This document shows positions 29,845 to 37,289 of a stretch of 37,289 nt of DNA, piece by piece. The DNA lies in contig NZ_WVUG01000053.1 in assembly GCF_017614965.1 (NCBI RefSeq), forward strand, positions 1 to 37,289. Direction: 5' to 3'. The stretch's first letter is position 1, and every line of letters begins with the position of its first letter. Under the pieces are notes generated by a model. The model did not search any database, was not told where the DNA came from, and saw only the letters and a program-made list of their open reading frames with translations. A program made the translations under genes and the position numbers. Source of the stretch: Streptomyces griseorubiginosus (GTDB taxonomy: Bacteria; Actinomycetota; Actinomycetes; Streptomycetales; Streptomycetaceae).

Positions 29845-31182
29845 TTACTTGAGGTAGGCCAGGCCGGGGTGAACGGCCGTGTAGCCCTCGACCAATCGTC
29901 GCGCCACGTTGACGGAGTCGACCAGGGGATGGAGGGCGAAGGCCTTGACGGCCGTCGTCCGGGAGCCGGACTCGGCGGCGGCGAGCACCTCCCGCTCGAC
30001 GGCCTTGACCGCGCAGACCAGCCCGGTGGCGTGGTCGGGCAGCGGGGCCACGGAGACCGGGTGCGCGCCGTTGGCGTCGACCAGGCAGGGCACCTCGATG
30101 ACGGCGTCGGTGTCGAGGACGGAGAGCGTGGTGCGGTTGCGGACGTTGAGGATCAGGGTGGTGCGCTCGTCGCGGGCGATGGCCCGCATCAGGGCGAGGG
30201 CGACCTTCTCGTAGCCGCCGGAGAGGTCGTCGGGCTCGCGCTCGCCGGCGCCCGCGGTCTCCCGGTTCTCGGCCATGTACGTCGCCTCGCGCTCGGCCCG
30301 GGTGCGGTCCCAGGCGGCGAGGGCCTGGGCTCCGGGGTCGCGCATCTCCTCGTAGAAGTGGGCCTGCTGGTCGCGCAGGAAGGCTCCGCGGGTCTTCTCG
30401 GCCTGCTGGTAGGCGCGGACGGCCTCGCGGTTGAAGTAGTAGTAGTGCAGGTACTCGTTCGGGATCGCGCCGAGGGACTGCAGCCAGTCGGTGCCGAAGA
30501 GCTTGCCCTCCTCGAAGGAGCCGAGCAGGTCGGGGTCGGCGAGCAGCCGGGGCAGCTCGTCGCGGCCCGCGATGTGCAGGCCGCGCACCCAGCCGAGGTG
30601 GTTGAGGCCGACGTAGTCGATCCACGCCTCCCCCGGGTCGGCGCCCAGCACCCGGGCGATACGGCGGCCGAGGCCGACCGGCGAGTCGCAGATGCCGATG
30701 ACGTGGTCGCCGAGGTGGCGGGACATGGCCTCGGTGACCAGACCGGCCGGGTTGGTGAAGTTGATGACCCAGGCGTCCGGGGCGAGCCGGGCCACCCGAC
30801 GGGCGATGTCCACGGCGACCGGGACCGTCCTGAGGCCGTAGGCGATGCCGCCCGCGCCGACCGTCTCCTGGCCGAGGACGCCTTCCGCGAGGGCGACGCG
30901 CTCGTCGTCCGCCCGCCCCTCCAGGCCGCCGACCCGGATCGCCGAGAACACGAAGTCGGCGCCGCGCAGGGCGTCGTCGAGGTCGGTCGTGGCGGTCACC
31001 GCGGGGGCGTCCTCGACGCGGGCGGCCTGCTCGGCGAGGACCCGGGTCACGGCGGACAGCCGGCCGGCGTCCAGGTCGTGCAGCACGACCTCGGTGACCC
31101 TGCCCTCGCCGCGGTCGCCCAGGAGGGCGCCGTACACGAGCGGCACGCGGAACCCGCCGCCGCCCAGAATCGTCAGCTTCAC
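29845..31182 (-). CDS. GH4 glycosidase, 6-phospho-beta-glucosidase-like
   Basis: This 445-residue enzyme belongs to family 4, which uses NAD+ and a divalent metal in an oxidation/elimination mechanism. The N-terminal nucleotide-binding loop is LTILGGGGFRVPLVY. Metal and substrate residues appear as VINFTNPAG (Asn144), GICDSPVG (Cys165) and GLNHLGW (His195). It is closest in pattern to 6-phospho-beta-glucosidases, but the phosphate specificity is not provable by eye. No PTS gene is present; phosphorylated substrate could come from the PfkB-type kinase gene that is divergent from this operon. The GTG at 31182 overlaps the DeoR stop codon as GTGA. Confidence 0.9.
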   Translation of the reverse strand: MKLTILGGGGFRVPLVYGALLGDRGEGRVTEVVLHDLDAGRLSAVTRVLAEQAARVEDAPAVTATTDLDDALRGADFVFSAIRVGGLEGRADDERVALAEGVLGQETVGAGGIAYGLRTVPVAVDIARRVARLAPDAWVINFTNPAGLVTEAMSRHLGDHVIGICDSPVGLGRRIARVLGADPGEAWIDYVGLNHLGWVRGLHIAGRDELPRLLADPDLLGSFEEGKLFGTDWLQSLGAIPNEYLHYYYFNREAVRAYQQAEKTRGAFLRDQQAHFYEEMRDPGAQALAAWDRTRAEREATYMAENRETAGAGEREPDDLSGGYEKVALALMRAIARDERTTLILNVRNRTTLSVLDTDAVIEVPCLVDANGAHPVSVAPLPDHATGLVCAVKAVEREVLAAAESGSRTTAVKAFALHPLVDSVNVARRLVEGYTAVHPGLAYLK

Positions 31183-31964
31183 TCTTGCACCTTTCCTGCC
31201 TCGACCACCTCGACGCCCGCCTCCTCCAGGGAGGCGCGGGTCGCCGGGTCGGCCGGGGCGTTCGTGACCACCACGTCCAGGTCCTCGGGACCACAGACCT
31301 TCGCCATGCCCGTACCCGGGAACTTGGCGGCGTCGGCGAGCAGGACGACCTTGTCGCTGGCCTTGATCATGGCCCGCTTCACCGGCACCTCGACGACCGT
31401 CGTATCCATCACCTGCCCACCCGGACGCACTCCACTGGTGCCGAGGAAGAGCCAGTCGGCGTGGAGCTGGCGCAGGTTGTCCTCGGTGAGGAAACCGACC
31501 AGGGAGCGGTACTCGCGGCGGAGCATGCCACCGAGCAGCACCAGCTCGATGCCCTCGTCGTCGGCGAGCTCCTCGTAGACCACCAGGTTGCTGGTGATCA
31601 CCGTGAGGCGGCGGCCGTGCAGCTGGCGGGCGAGCCGGAAGGCGGTGGTGCCGATGTCCAGCAGCACCGACTGGCCGTCGGCGACCATGGCGGCGGCGCG
31701 CTCGGCTATGGCGTCCTTCTCGGCCACGCGCACCTCGGCGACCTCGGCGAAGGGCTGGTCGCCCTCCTCCACGACGGCGCCGCCGTGCACACGCGTGAGC
31801 ATGCCGTCCTCCTCGAGCTTGACCAGGTCGCGCCTGATCGTGGCGGGGCTCACACCCAGCTGCTCGGAGAGATCGGTCACGGACGCGGGGCCACCGGAGC
31901 GCAGGGCCCGCAGGATGAGTTGGTGTCGTCGTTCTGCCAGCACGGCGTGCACACTACTCGTCAT
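31179..31964 (-). CDS. DeoR/GlpR-family transcriptional regulator
   Basis: This 261-residue regulator has an N-terminal DeoR helix-turn-helix (ERRHQLILRALRSGGPASVT, then LSEQLGVSPATIRRDLVKLE). A sugar-phosphate-binding domain follows, with LLDIGTTAFRLARQL and the C-terminal LADAAKFPGTGMAKV segment. This family is induced by phosphorylated sugars. I chose ATG 31964; an in-frame TTG at 31970 would add two residues, and neither has a strong ribosome site. It begins the leftward glycosidase operon and is divergent from the PfkB kinase/transporter operon, so it probably controls both. A direct TTGACGAG repeat in the shared promoter region is a likely site. Inducer: perhaps the product of the kinase. 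Confidence 0.93.
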   Translation of the reverse strand: MTSSVHAVLAERRHQLILRALRSGGPASVTDLSEQLGVSPATIRRDLVKLEEDGMLTRVHGGAVVEEGDQPFAEVAEVRVAEKDAIAERAAAMVADGQSVLLDIGTTAFRLARQLHGRRLTVITSNLVVYEELADDEGIELVLLGGMLRREYRSLVGFLTEDNLRQLHADWLFLGTSGVRPGGQVMDTTVVEVPVKRAMIKASDKVVLLADAAKFPGTGMAKVCGPEDLDVVVTNAPADPATRASLEEAGVEVVEAGKVQE

Positions 31965-32042
31965 CTTCAATCAAATCCATGCTCAGTTCTGCTCGGGTAT
32001 TGACCAATCTCGCGGATCAGCGCACGATTCCCGTCATCGAAA

Positions 32043-32060
32043 TTGACGAGTTTTGACGAG
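32043..32060. promoter_or_regulatory. Tandem TTGACGAG repeat, candidate DeoR operator
   Basis: TTGACGAG occurs at 32043-32050 and again at 32053-32060, exactly ten bases apart, between the divergent DeoR and kinase genes. Tandem repeats phased to the helix are usual for DeoR-family regulators. A related TTGAAGATGACGAG is read on the opposite strand over the DeoR start. Confidence 0.5.
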
Positions 32061-32071
32061 AGGCACTTCGC

Positions 32072-33088
32072 GTGGACGACGACAGGCCCGACGTGCTCCT
32101 GACCGGGCTGCTCTTCTACGACCTCGTCCTCACCGGGCTCGGGAAGCCGCCGACCCCGGGTGAGGAGATCTGGACGGCCGGCATGGGCTGCGGCCCCGGC
32201 GGCATCGCGAACCTCGCGGTGGCCGCGTCCCGCTTCGGTCTGCGCACCTCGCTCGCCGCGGTCTTCGGCGACGACTTCTACGGCGAGCACTGCCGGGACG
32301 TGCTGTGCGACCAGGAGGACATCGACCTCTCGCTCTCCCGCACCGCGGACGGCTGGCCCACCCCGGTCACCGTCTCGCTGGCCGCCGGTCACGACCGGGC
32401 CCTGGTCACCCACGGCCAGGAGCCTCCGTACTCGCAGGACGTGCTGATGGGCGACCCGCCCGAGGCGCGCACCGCCCTCGTGCATCTCGAGGCCGAGCCC
32501 CGCGAATGGCTCGCCAAGGCCGCCGCGAACGGCACGCAGATCTTCGCCGACGTCGGGTGGGACCCCACCCAGGAGTGGTCGAAGGACCTTCTGGACCAGC
32601 TGGCGCTGTGCCACGCCTTCGTCCCGAACGAGGCCGAGGCGATGGCCTACACCCGCACCGACAGCGCGGTCGCGGCCCTCGGCACGCTCTCCGAGCTGGT
32701 GCCGGTCGCGGTCGTCACCCGCGGCGGGGACGGCGCGGTGGCCGTCGACCAGACCACCGGCGAGTACGCCGAGGTGCCGGCCCTCGACGTCGACGTCCTG
32801 GACGCGACGGGCGCCGGAGACGTCTTCGGCGCGAGCTTCGTCGCCGCCTCCCTCGGCGGCTGGCCGCTGGAGGAACGGCTGCGCTTCGCCGTCCTCGCGG
32901 CCGGACTGTCCGTCCAGCACCACGGCGGCGCCCTCGCCGCCCCAGGCTGGTACGGCGTCGACCGCTGGTGGCGCTCGCTGACCGACCCCGGCCTGCGCAA
33001 GACGTACGGCTTCCTCGCGGACCGTCTGCCGGCGGACGTCGGGCCGCCGGTGCGCCACGCCCCGGTCACCCCGCCCCGGCAGCACTGA
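32072..33088 (+). CDS. PfkB-family carbohydrate kinase
   Basis: This 338-residue ribokinase/PfkB-family kinase shows the N-terminal glycine segment MGCGPGGIANLAVAASRFGL and the C-terminal signature DATGAGDVFGASF, whose Asp is the catalytic base. It should phosphorylate a sugar or sugar alcohol with ATP in the cytoplasm. The GTG at 32072 has GAGAGG eight bases upstream. It leads the rightward operon with the ABC transporter genes and a phosphodiesterase. The product is a candidate inducer of the divergent DeoR regulator and a candidate substrate of the phospho-dependent GH4 enzyme. Sugar specificity is not visible. Confidence 0.92.
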   Translation: MDDDRPDVLLTGLLFYDLVLTGLGKPPTPGEEIWTAGMGCGPGGIANLAVAASRFGLRTSLAAVFGDDFYGEHCRDVLCDQEDIDLSLSRTADGWPTPVTVSLAAGHDRALVTHGQEPPYSQDVLMGDPPEARTALVHLEAEPREWLAKAAANGTQIFADVGWDPTQEWSKDLLDQLALCHAFVPNEAEAMAYTRTDSAVAALGTLSELVPVAVVTRGGDGAVAVDQTTGEYAEVPALDVDVLDATGAGDVFGASFVAASLGGWPLEERLRFAVLAAGLSVQHHGGALAAPGWYGVDRWWRSLTDPGLRKTYGFLADRLPADVGPPVRHAPVTPPRQH

Positions 33089-33153
33089 CCCTCACAACGC
33101 CCCCACAGTCCAACGCCCCTCAGCACCACGAACAGGAACAACAGGAGTGACCC

Positions 33154-34431
33154 GTGGACCTTTCACGTAGAGGCTTCCTCCAGGCCGCCGCGCTGACCGC
33201 GGCCGCGTCCGGACTGACCGTCGCCTGCGGCGGCAGCTCCGGTTCGGGCGGCACCAAGAACGGCAAGAACCTCACCTTGTGGTACTGGGGCGGCGCGCTC
33301 AGCGACAAGGTGGTCGCGGAGGCGAAGACCCACTTCGCCTCGGCGGTCACGCTGACCACCGCGTCCATCGGCGGCGACTTCAAGCAGAAGCTCACCACCA
33401 CCCTCGCCGCGGGCACCTCCGTGCCGGACATCACCGGCATCAAGGGCGAGGACATCGCGTCCTTCCTGCCCAACGCGAGCCGCTTCCTGGACCTGAACGA
33501 CCTGGGCTTCAAGAAGCTCTCCTCCCAGTACCTGGGCTGGAAGACCAAGCTCGCCCAGACCAAGGACGGCAAGCAGATCGGCTTCCCGATCGACATAGGC
33601 CCCACCGCGCTCTTCTACCGCGAGGACTTCTTCGCCAAGGCCGGCGTGGACACCGACCCCGCCAAGGTCGCCGCGCTGGTCAAGACCTGGGACGACTACT
33701 TCCAGCTCGGCACCGAGCTGCAGAAGAAGAACCCCGGCACCTACCTGGTCAACAACATCAGCTCCGTGTTCAACATCGCGGTCGGTCAGGGCACCCAGCG
33801 GTTCATCGACAAGGACAACCACTTCATCGGCGACCAGGACCACATCCACGCGGCGTGGACCACGGCGATCCGCCCCTACACGCTGGGCATCGACGCCAAG
33901 ATCAACGACCAGACCTGGAACGCCGCCGTCGGCAAGAACCTGCTCACCGAGCTCGGCGCGGCCTGGCACGCGCTGGACATCGAGCAGGCCGCCCCGCAGA
34001 CCAAGGGCAAGTGGCGGGTGTGCGCCAACCCGGTCGGACCGGCCAACCAGGGCGGCTCCTATCTGGCCCTGCCCAAGCAGTGCCGCAACCCCGAAGAGGC
34101 GTTCAAGATCATCAGCTGGATCCTGAGCCCCACCAACGACGCCCGCGGCTTCACCGACGCCGCGATCTTCCCGGCCGCGCCGGCCGCCTACGCGATGCCC
34201 GCCATGACCGGCCCCGACGCCTTCTTCGGCGGACAGAAGATCATCGAGGTCTTCGGCCCGGCCGCCAAGGCCATCCCGGACAGCTACGAGGCGCCCGCCG
34301 ACGCCGCCGTCATGGCCCCGTACATGACGGAGCTGACCAACATCGAGGCCAAGGGCAAGAAGCCCGACGACGCCTGGAAGGACGCGGTCAGCCAGGCCAA
34401 GCAGATCGCCCGGCGCCAGGGGGTGAACTGA
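33154..34431 (+). CDS. Sugar-binding protein, Tat lipoprotein
   Basis: This 425-residue family 1 solute-binding protein has a twin-arginine signal (SRRGFLQ, Arg5-Arg6) ending in the lipobox LTVAC, so Cys25 should be lipidated after Tat export. Export in a folded state is common for Streptomyces sugar-binding proteins. The body has LWYWGGALSDKV at the first strand, FPIDIGPTALFYREDFF, and IISWILSPTND near the end. The GTG at 33154 follows AGGAG. It feeds the two permeases directly downstream, one base after its stop. The ligand is probably an oligosaccharide suited to the fucosidase, mannosidase and GH4 enzymes across the divergent promoter. Confidence 0.92.
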   Translation: MDLSRRGFLQAAALTAAASGLTVACGGSSGSGGTKNGKNLTLWYWGGALSDKVVAEAKTHFASAVTLTTASIGGDFKQKLTTTLAAGTSVPDITGIKGEDIASFLPNASRFLDLNDLGFKKLSSQYLGWKTKLAQTKDGKQIGFPIDIGPTALFYREDFFAKAGVDTDPAKVAALVKTWDDYFQLGTELQKKNPGTYLVNNISSVFNIAVGQGTQRFIDKDNHFIGDQDHIHAAWTTAIRPYTLGIDAKINDQTWNAAVGKNLLTELGAAWHALDIEQAAPQTKGKWRVCANPVGPANQGGSYLALPKQCRNPEEAFKIISWILSPTNDARGFTDAAIFPAAPAAYAMPAMTGPDAFFGGQKIIEVFGPAAKAIPDSYEAPADAAVMAPYMTELTNIEAKGKKPDDAWKDAVSQAKQIARRQGVN

Positions 34432-34432
34432 G

Positions 34433-35440
34433 GTGACGTCACCTCCGGTCACCGGTCCCGCCGCGGTGCCGGAGCACCGCGGCGGGCCGGGCCCGGCCCG
34501 GTTCCGCCCGCGGCGCGCCACGCCCGCGGGCACCGCACGGCCCAAGCGGCGCGGACTGCTGAAGTACTGGCGGCAGTACCTGGCGATCTCGCCGTTCTAC
34601 CTGATCTTCGCCGCGTTCTCCTTCTTCCCCGTCTTCTACTCGCTCTACCTGGCGTTCCAGCGCTGGGACGGCATGGGCACCATGCAGTTCGTGGGCCTGC
34701 AGCAGTTCCGGTTCCTGTGGGACGACCCGGTCTTCTGGCTCTCGATCCGCAACACCCTGGTGATCTGGGTGCTGTCCACCGTGCCGACGCTGCTGGGCGC
34801 CCTGGTGCTGGCGACGCTGCTGCACTCGGTGCGCCGCTTCAAGGGCTTCTACCGCATCGCGCTGTACGTGCCGAACGTGACCTCGATCGTCGCGGTGGCG
34901 ATCTTCTTCGGCGCGGTGTTCAGCAACAACTTCGGCCTGGTCAACGCGATCCTGGGCACGGTCGGCATCTCGCCCGTGCCGTGGCTGAGCAACCCGTGGC
35001 TGATCAAGGTCGTCATCGCGCTGCTGATGACCTGGATGTGGACCGGCTACAACATGATCATCTACCTGGCCGGCCTCCAGGCGATCCCGACCTCGATCTA
35101 CGAGGCCGCGAAGATGGACGGCGCGGGCCCCGTCCGCACCTTCTTCCAGATCACCGTCCCGATCATGCGGCCGATCATCCTGTTCACGGTCATCATCTCG
35201 ACCATCAACGGCCTGCAGAGCTTCAGCGAACCGCAGGTCCTGTTCGCCAGCAACGCCGCCAACGCCAACCTCGGCGGCCCGGGCCAGGCGGGTCTGACCA
35301 CGCTGCTGTACTTCTACCAGTCGGCCTTCCTCAACAACGACTACGGCTACGGCGCGGCCATCGTGTGGGCCTTCTTCCTGCTGATCGTCGTCCTCGTCGT
35401 CGTCAACTGGCGCATCACCACACGAGGGAGGAAGGGATGA
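34433..35440 (+). CDS. Sugar ABC transporter permease, MalF-type
   Basis: This 335-residue membrane protein begins with a Pro/Arg-rich cytoplasmic stretch of about 40 residues and then has about six membrane segments, beginning with YLAISPFYLIFAAFSFFPVF. The EAA loop is IYEAAKMDGAGPVRTFF. The GTG at 34433 lies one base after the binding-protein stop. The stop overlaps the next permease start as ATGA, so subunit ratios are likely coupled. It forms the importer channel with that partner. No ATPase gene is visible in the operon; a shared MsiK-type ATPase is presumed. Confidence 0.94.
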   Translation: MTSPPVTGPAAVPEHRGGPGPARFRPRRATPAGTARPKRRGLLKYWRQYLAISPFYLIFAAFSFFPVFYSLYLAFQRWDGMGTMQFVGLQQFRFLWDDPVFWLSIRNTLVIWVLSTVPTLLGALVLATLLHSVRRFKGFYRIALYVPNVTSIVAVAIFFGAVFSNNFGLVNAILGTVGISPVPWLSNPWLIKVVIALLMTWMWTGYNMIIYLAGLQAIPTSIYEAAKMDGAGPVRTFFQITVPIMRPIILFTVIISTINGLQSFSEPQVLFASNAANANLGGPGQAGLTTLLYFYQSAFLNNDYGYGAAIVWAFFLLIVVLVVVNWRITTRGRKG

Positions 35441-36309
35441 CCGCGGTGGACGACACCACGCACCGCGCCCCGCGCGCGAGGCGGCTGCGCCGCCCCAAGG
35501 GCCTGACCGCCCACATCGTCCTCATGCTCTCCGTCGTCATCTCGATCTTCCCGTTCCTGTGGACGATCGTCATGGCGACCAACACCACCCAGGACATCTA
35601 CAAGAGCCCGCCGAAGCTGACCTTCGGCTCGCACCTGCTGGAGAACATCCGGCACGTGCTGCACACCATCGATTTCTTCGGGTCGATGTTCAACACGATC
35701 ATCGTCGCCTGCGCGACCACCGTTCTGGTGCTGTTCGTCGACTCCCTGGCGGCCTTCACCTTCGCCAAGTTCGACTTCCCCGGGCGCAAGGTGCTCTTCG
35801 GCCTGCTGCTGCTGTTCATGATGCTGCCGCTGCAGCTGGCGATCCTGCCCCAGTTCATCCTGATGTCCAAGATCGGCTGGGTCGGCATGCTCAAGGCGCT
35901 GATCCCGCCCGCGCTCGCCAACGCCTTCGGCATCTTCTGGCTGCGCCAGTACATCGAGAACGGCGTGCCCGACGAACTGCTCGACGCCGCCCGCATCGAC
36001 GGCGCCGGGTTCTTCCGCCAGTACTGGAACATCGCGCTGCCGATGATCAGGCCCGCCCTGTCCTTCCTGGCCATCTACGCCTTCGTGGGTGCCTGGAACG
36101 ACTACGTCTGGCCGCTGGTCGTGCTCACCAACCCCGCCCACGTGACGCTGCAGGTGGAGCTCGCCCAGCTCAACGTCGGCCACACCACCGACTACAGCAT
36201 GGTCATGGCCGGAGTGCTGATGGCCGCGCTGCCGCTGGTCGTGGTGTTCGCCGTCTTCGCCCGCGGGTTCATCGCGGGCGCCACCGAGGGAGCCGTCCAG
36301 GGCACCTGA
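35437..36309 (+). CDS. Sugar ABC transporter permease, MalG-type
   Basis: This 290-residue permease has a basic N-terminus followed by about six hydrophobic segments. The docking loop is LLDAARIDGAGFFRQYW, and the C-terminal helix ends FARGFIAGATEGAVQGT, as is usual for MalG-like subunits of family 1 importers. GGGAGGAAGGG precedes the ATG at 35437, which overlaps the MalF-type stop codon. It is followed 28 bases later by the phosphodiesterase gene. Together with 34433-35440 and the binding protein it makes a complete importer apart from the ATPase. Confidence 0.94.
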   Translation: MTAVDDTTHRAPRARRLRRPKGLTAHIVLMLSVVISIFPFLWTIVMATNTTQDIYKSPPKLTFGSHLLENIRHVLHTIDFFGSMFNTIIVACATTVLVLFVDSLAAFTFAKFDFPGRKVLFGLLLLFMMLPLQLAILPQFILMSKIGWVGMLKALIPPALANAFGIFWLRQYIENGVPDELLDAARIDGAGFFRQYWNIALPMIRPALSFLAIYAFVGAWNDYVWPLVVLTNPAHVTLQVELAQLNVGHTTDYSMVMAGVLMAALPLVVVFAVFARGFIAGATEGAVQGT

Positions 36310-36337
36310 GCCGGTGCCGTGAGAAAGGGGGTGGGCG

Positions 36338-37289
36338 GTGACGTACGCGATCGGCGGACGCGGCCGGGTGCTCGTGGTGGGCATGGACGGTCTGCGCTAC
36401 GACCTGCTGGCCGGTTCGCCGGAGGCTGCGCCCGTGCTGCACGCCCTGATGGCCACGGGCGCCCATGGCAGCAGCCTGCTGCCCTACGGCGAGGTGGACG
36501 GCCAGGCCCCTGACGGGCCGTCCACCAGCATGGCCTACACCGACTCCGGGCCCGGCTGGTCGAGCGTGCTGACCGGGGTGTGGCCCGACCGGCACGGCGT
36601 GCGCGGCAACGACTTCGCCGGCGCCGACTACGCCCGCTACCCCGACTTCCTGACCCGGGCCGTCACGGCCCGGCGCCGGCTGCGCACCGCCGCCGTGGTG
36701 TCCTGGCCGGAGCTGATCCGGCGCGGCACCCTGGGCCCGGCCATCGGCCGCCGGGTCCGCTACGACGGCGAGTCGGACGGCTACGCCACCGCGGACCGCC
36801 TCGTCGCCCGCACCGCGGTGCGCTGGCTCACCCAGGACGACCCCGACGCCGTGTTCGTGTACTTCGGCGCCACCGACGAGGCCGCCCATGCCACGGGCCC
36901 GCACAGCCTCGCCTACGAACAGGCCCTGCTCACCCAGGACATCCACCTCGGGTGGCTGCTGGCCGCCATCGAGACCAGACGAGCCGACCCCGCCCGCGCC
37001 CGGGAGCGCTGGACGGTCCTGGTCACCACGGACCACGGGCACCTCGACACCGGCGGCCACGGCGGCGACACCCGTGCCGAGCGCGAGGTGTTCGTCGTCC
37101 TCGCCGAGCCCGGCATGCCCGGCGGCACCCGGCTCGACACACCCCGCCTCGTCGACATCGCCCCCACCGTCCTGGACCGGCTCGGCGTCCCCGTCGACCC
37201 CGCCTGGGGCCTTGAGGGCCGGGTCCTGCACGGCCACGGCCACTCCTGCCACACCTCGAACTCCCCCCTCCCACCCCCGACTTCGGAAC
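36338..37289 (+). CDS. Type I phosphodiesterase/nucleotide pyrophosphatase family, 3' end cut
   Basis: The 317 visible residues belong to the alkaline-phosphatase-superfamily phosphodiesterases (ENPP-like). The metal and catalytic residues appear in order: Asp17 in VVGMDGLRYD, a Ser at the nucleophile position in TDSGPGWSSVLTG, the DEAAHATGPH segment, TTDHGH and GGHGG. The GTG at 36338 has AAAGGGG upstream. There is no signal peptide, so it should act in the cytoplasm on a phosphodiester or pyrophosphate. The core domain seems nearly complete, and the reading frame stays open at the right edge. It is the last visible gene of the kinase/importer operon, an unusual partner that hints at phosphodiester-linked sugars such as glycerophosphoglycosides. 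Confidence 0.87.
   Translation, partial: MTYAIGGRGRVLVVGMDGLRYDLLAGSPEAAPVLHALMATGAHGSSLLPYGEVDGQAPDGPSTSMAYTDSGPGWSSVLTGVWPDRHGVRGNDFAGADYARYPDFLTRAVTARRRLRTAAVVSWPELIRRGTLGPAIGRRVRYDGESDGYATADRLVARTAVRWLTQDDPDAVFVYFGATDEAAHATGPHSLAYEQALLTQDIHLGWLLAAIETRRADPARARERWTVLVTTDHGHLDTGGHGGDTRAEREVFVVLAEPGMPGGTRLDTPRLVDIAPTVLDRLGVPVDPAWGLEGRVLHGHGHSCHTSNSPLPPPTSE

Noticed and set aside
1..37289. CRISPR arrays, tRNA/rRNA genes, insertion sequences, prophage or integration sites
   Set aside because: No spaced repeats, cloverleaf sequences, transposase or integrase motifs, or flanking direct repeats were seen. Composition is uniform across the window.

Overview
The window is GC-rich actinobacterial chromosome and almost certainly Streptomyces. 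Nearly every codon ends in G or C, GTG starts are frequent, and many genes are joined by 4-base GTGA/ATGA overlaps. There are Sec and Tat lipoproteins, sugar ABC transporters without their own ATPase, a secreted GH18 chitinase with DasR-like sites in its promoter, and a single TTA (bldA-type) codon. I see no rRNA, tRNA, CRISPR array, insertion sequence or prophage gene. No stretch without a gene is longer than about 280 bases.

Layout. (1) 1-4991, minus strand: a MalR-like LacI regulator, then a sugar-binding lipoprotein, two permeases and a GH13 alpha-glucosidase cut by the window edge (alpha-glucoside uptake). (2) 5059-10517, minus: a hydroxyproline catabolic operon with three dehydrogenase subunits (DAO-type FAD, [2Fe-2S] ferredoxin, FAD/[2Fe-2S]), a DapA-family deaminase, a 4-hydroxyproline epimerase with both catalytic cysteines, and a GntR regulator. 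(3) 10568-14510, minus: a complete PotABCD-type ABC transporter. Divergent from it (14624-16164, plus) are a GntR regulator and a stand-alone Cache sensor-domain protein. (4) 16226-18328: an MmyB-type ligand-binding-domain protein without a helix-turn-helix, divergent from an XRE regulator that is translationally coupled to an ImmA/IrrE-like HExxH protein. (5) 18395-22840: an alpha/beta hydrolase, a 75-residue orphan, a coupled metallophosphoesterase/phosphopantetheinyl transferase pair, and an orphan ATP-grasp enzyme with a structured leader. (6) 22986-25477: the chitinase and a TTA-containing lipoprotein. (7) 25485-37289: two divergent operons around a DeoR regulator. Leftward are DeoR, GH4, GH38 alpha-mannosidase and GH29 alpha-L-fucosidase. 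Rightward are a PfkB kinase, a Tat lipoprotein binding protein, two permeases and a type I phosphodiesterase cut by the right edge.

How they fit together. Regions 1, 6 and 7 look like polysaccharide and glycan scavenging, and region 2 degrades hydroxyproline, which is abundant in plant cell-wall glycoproteins and collagen. Region 7 is the most coherent candidate for an uncharacterised pathway: uptake of a mannose/fucose-bearing glycan or phosphoglycan, cytoplasmic trimming, phosphorylation and phosphodiester cleavage under DeoR control. Region 4 is the best candidate for an undescribed regulatory module.
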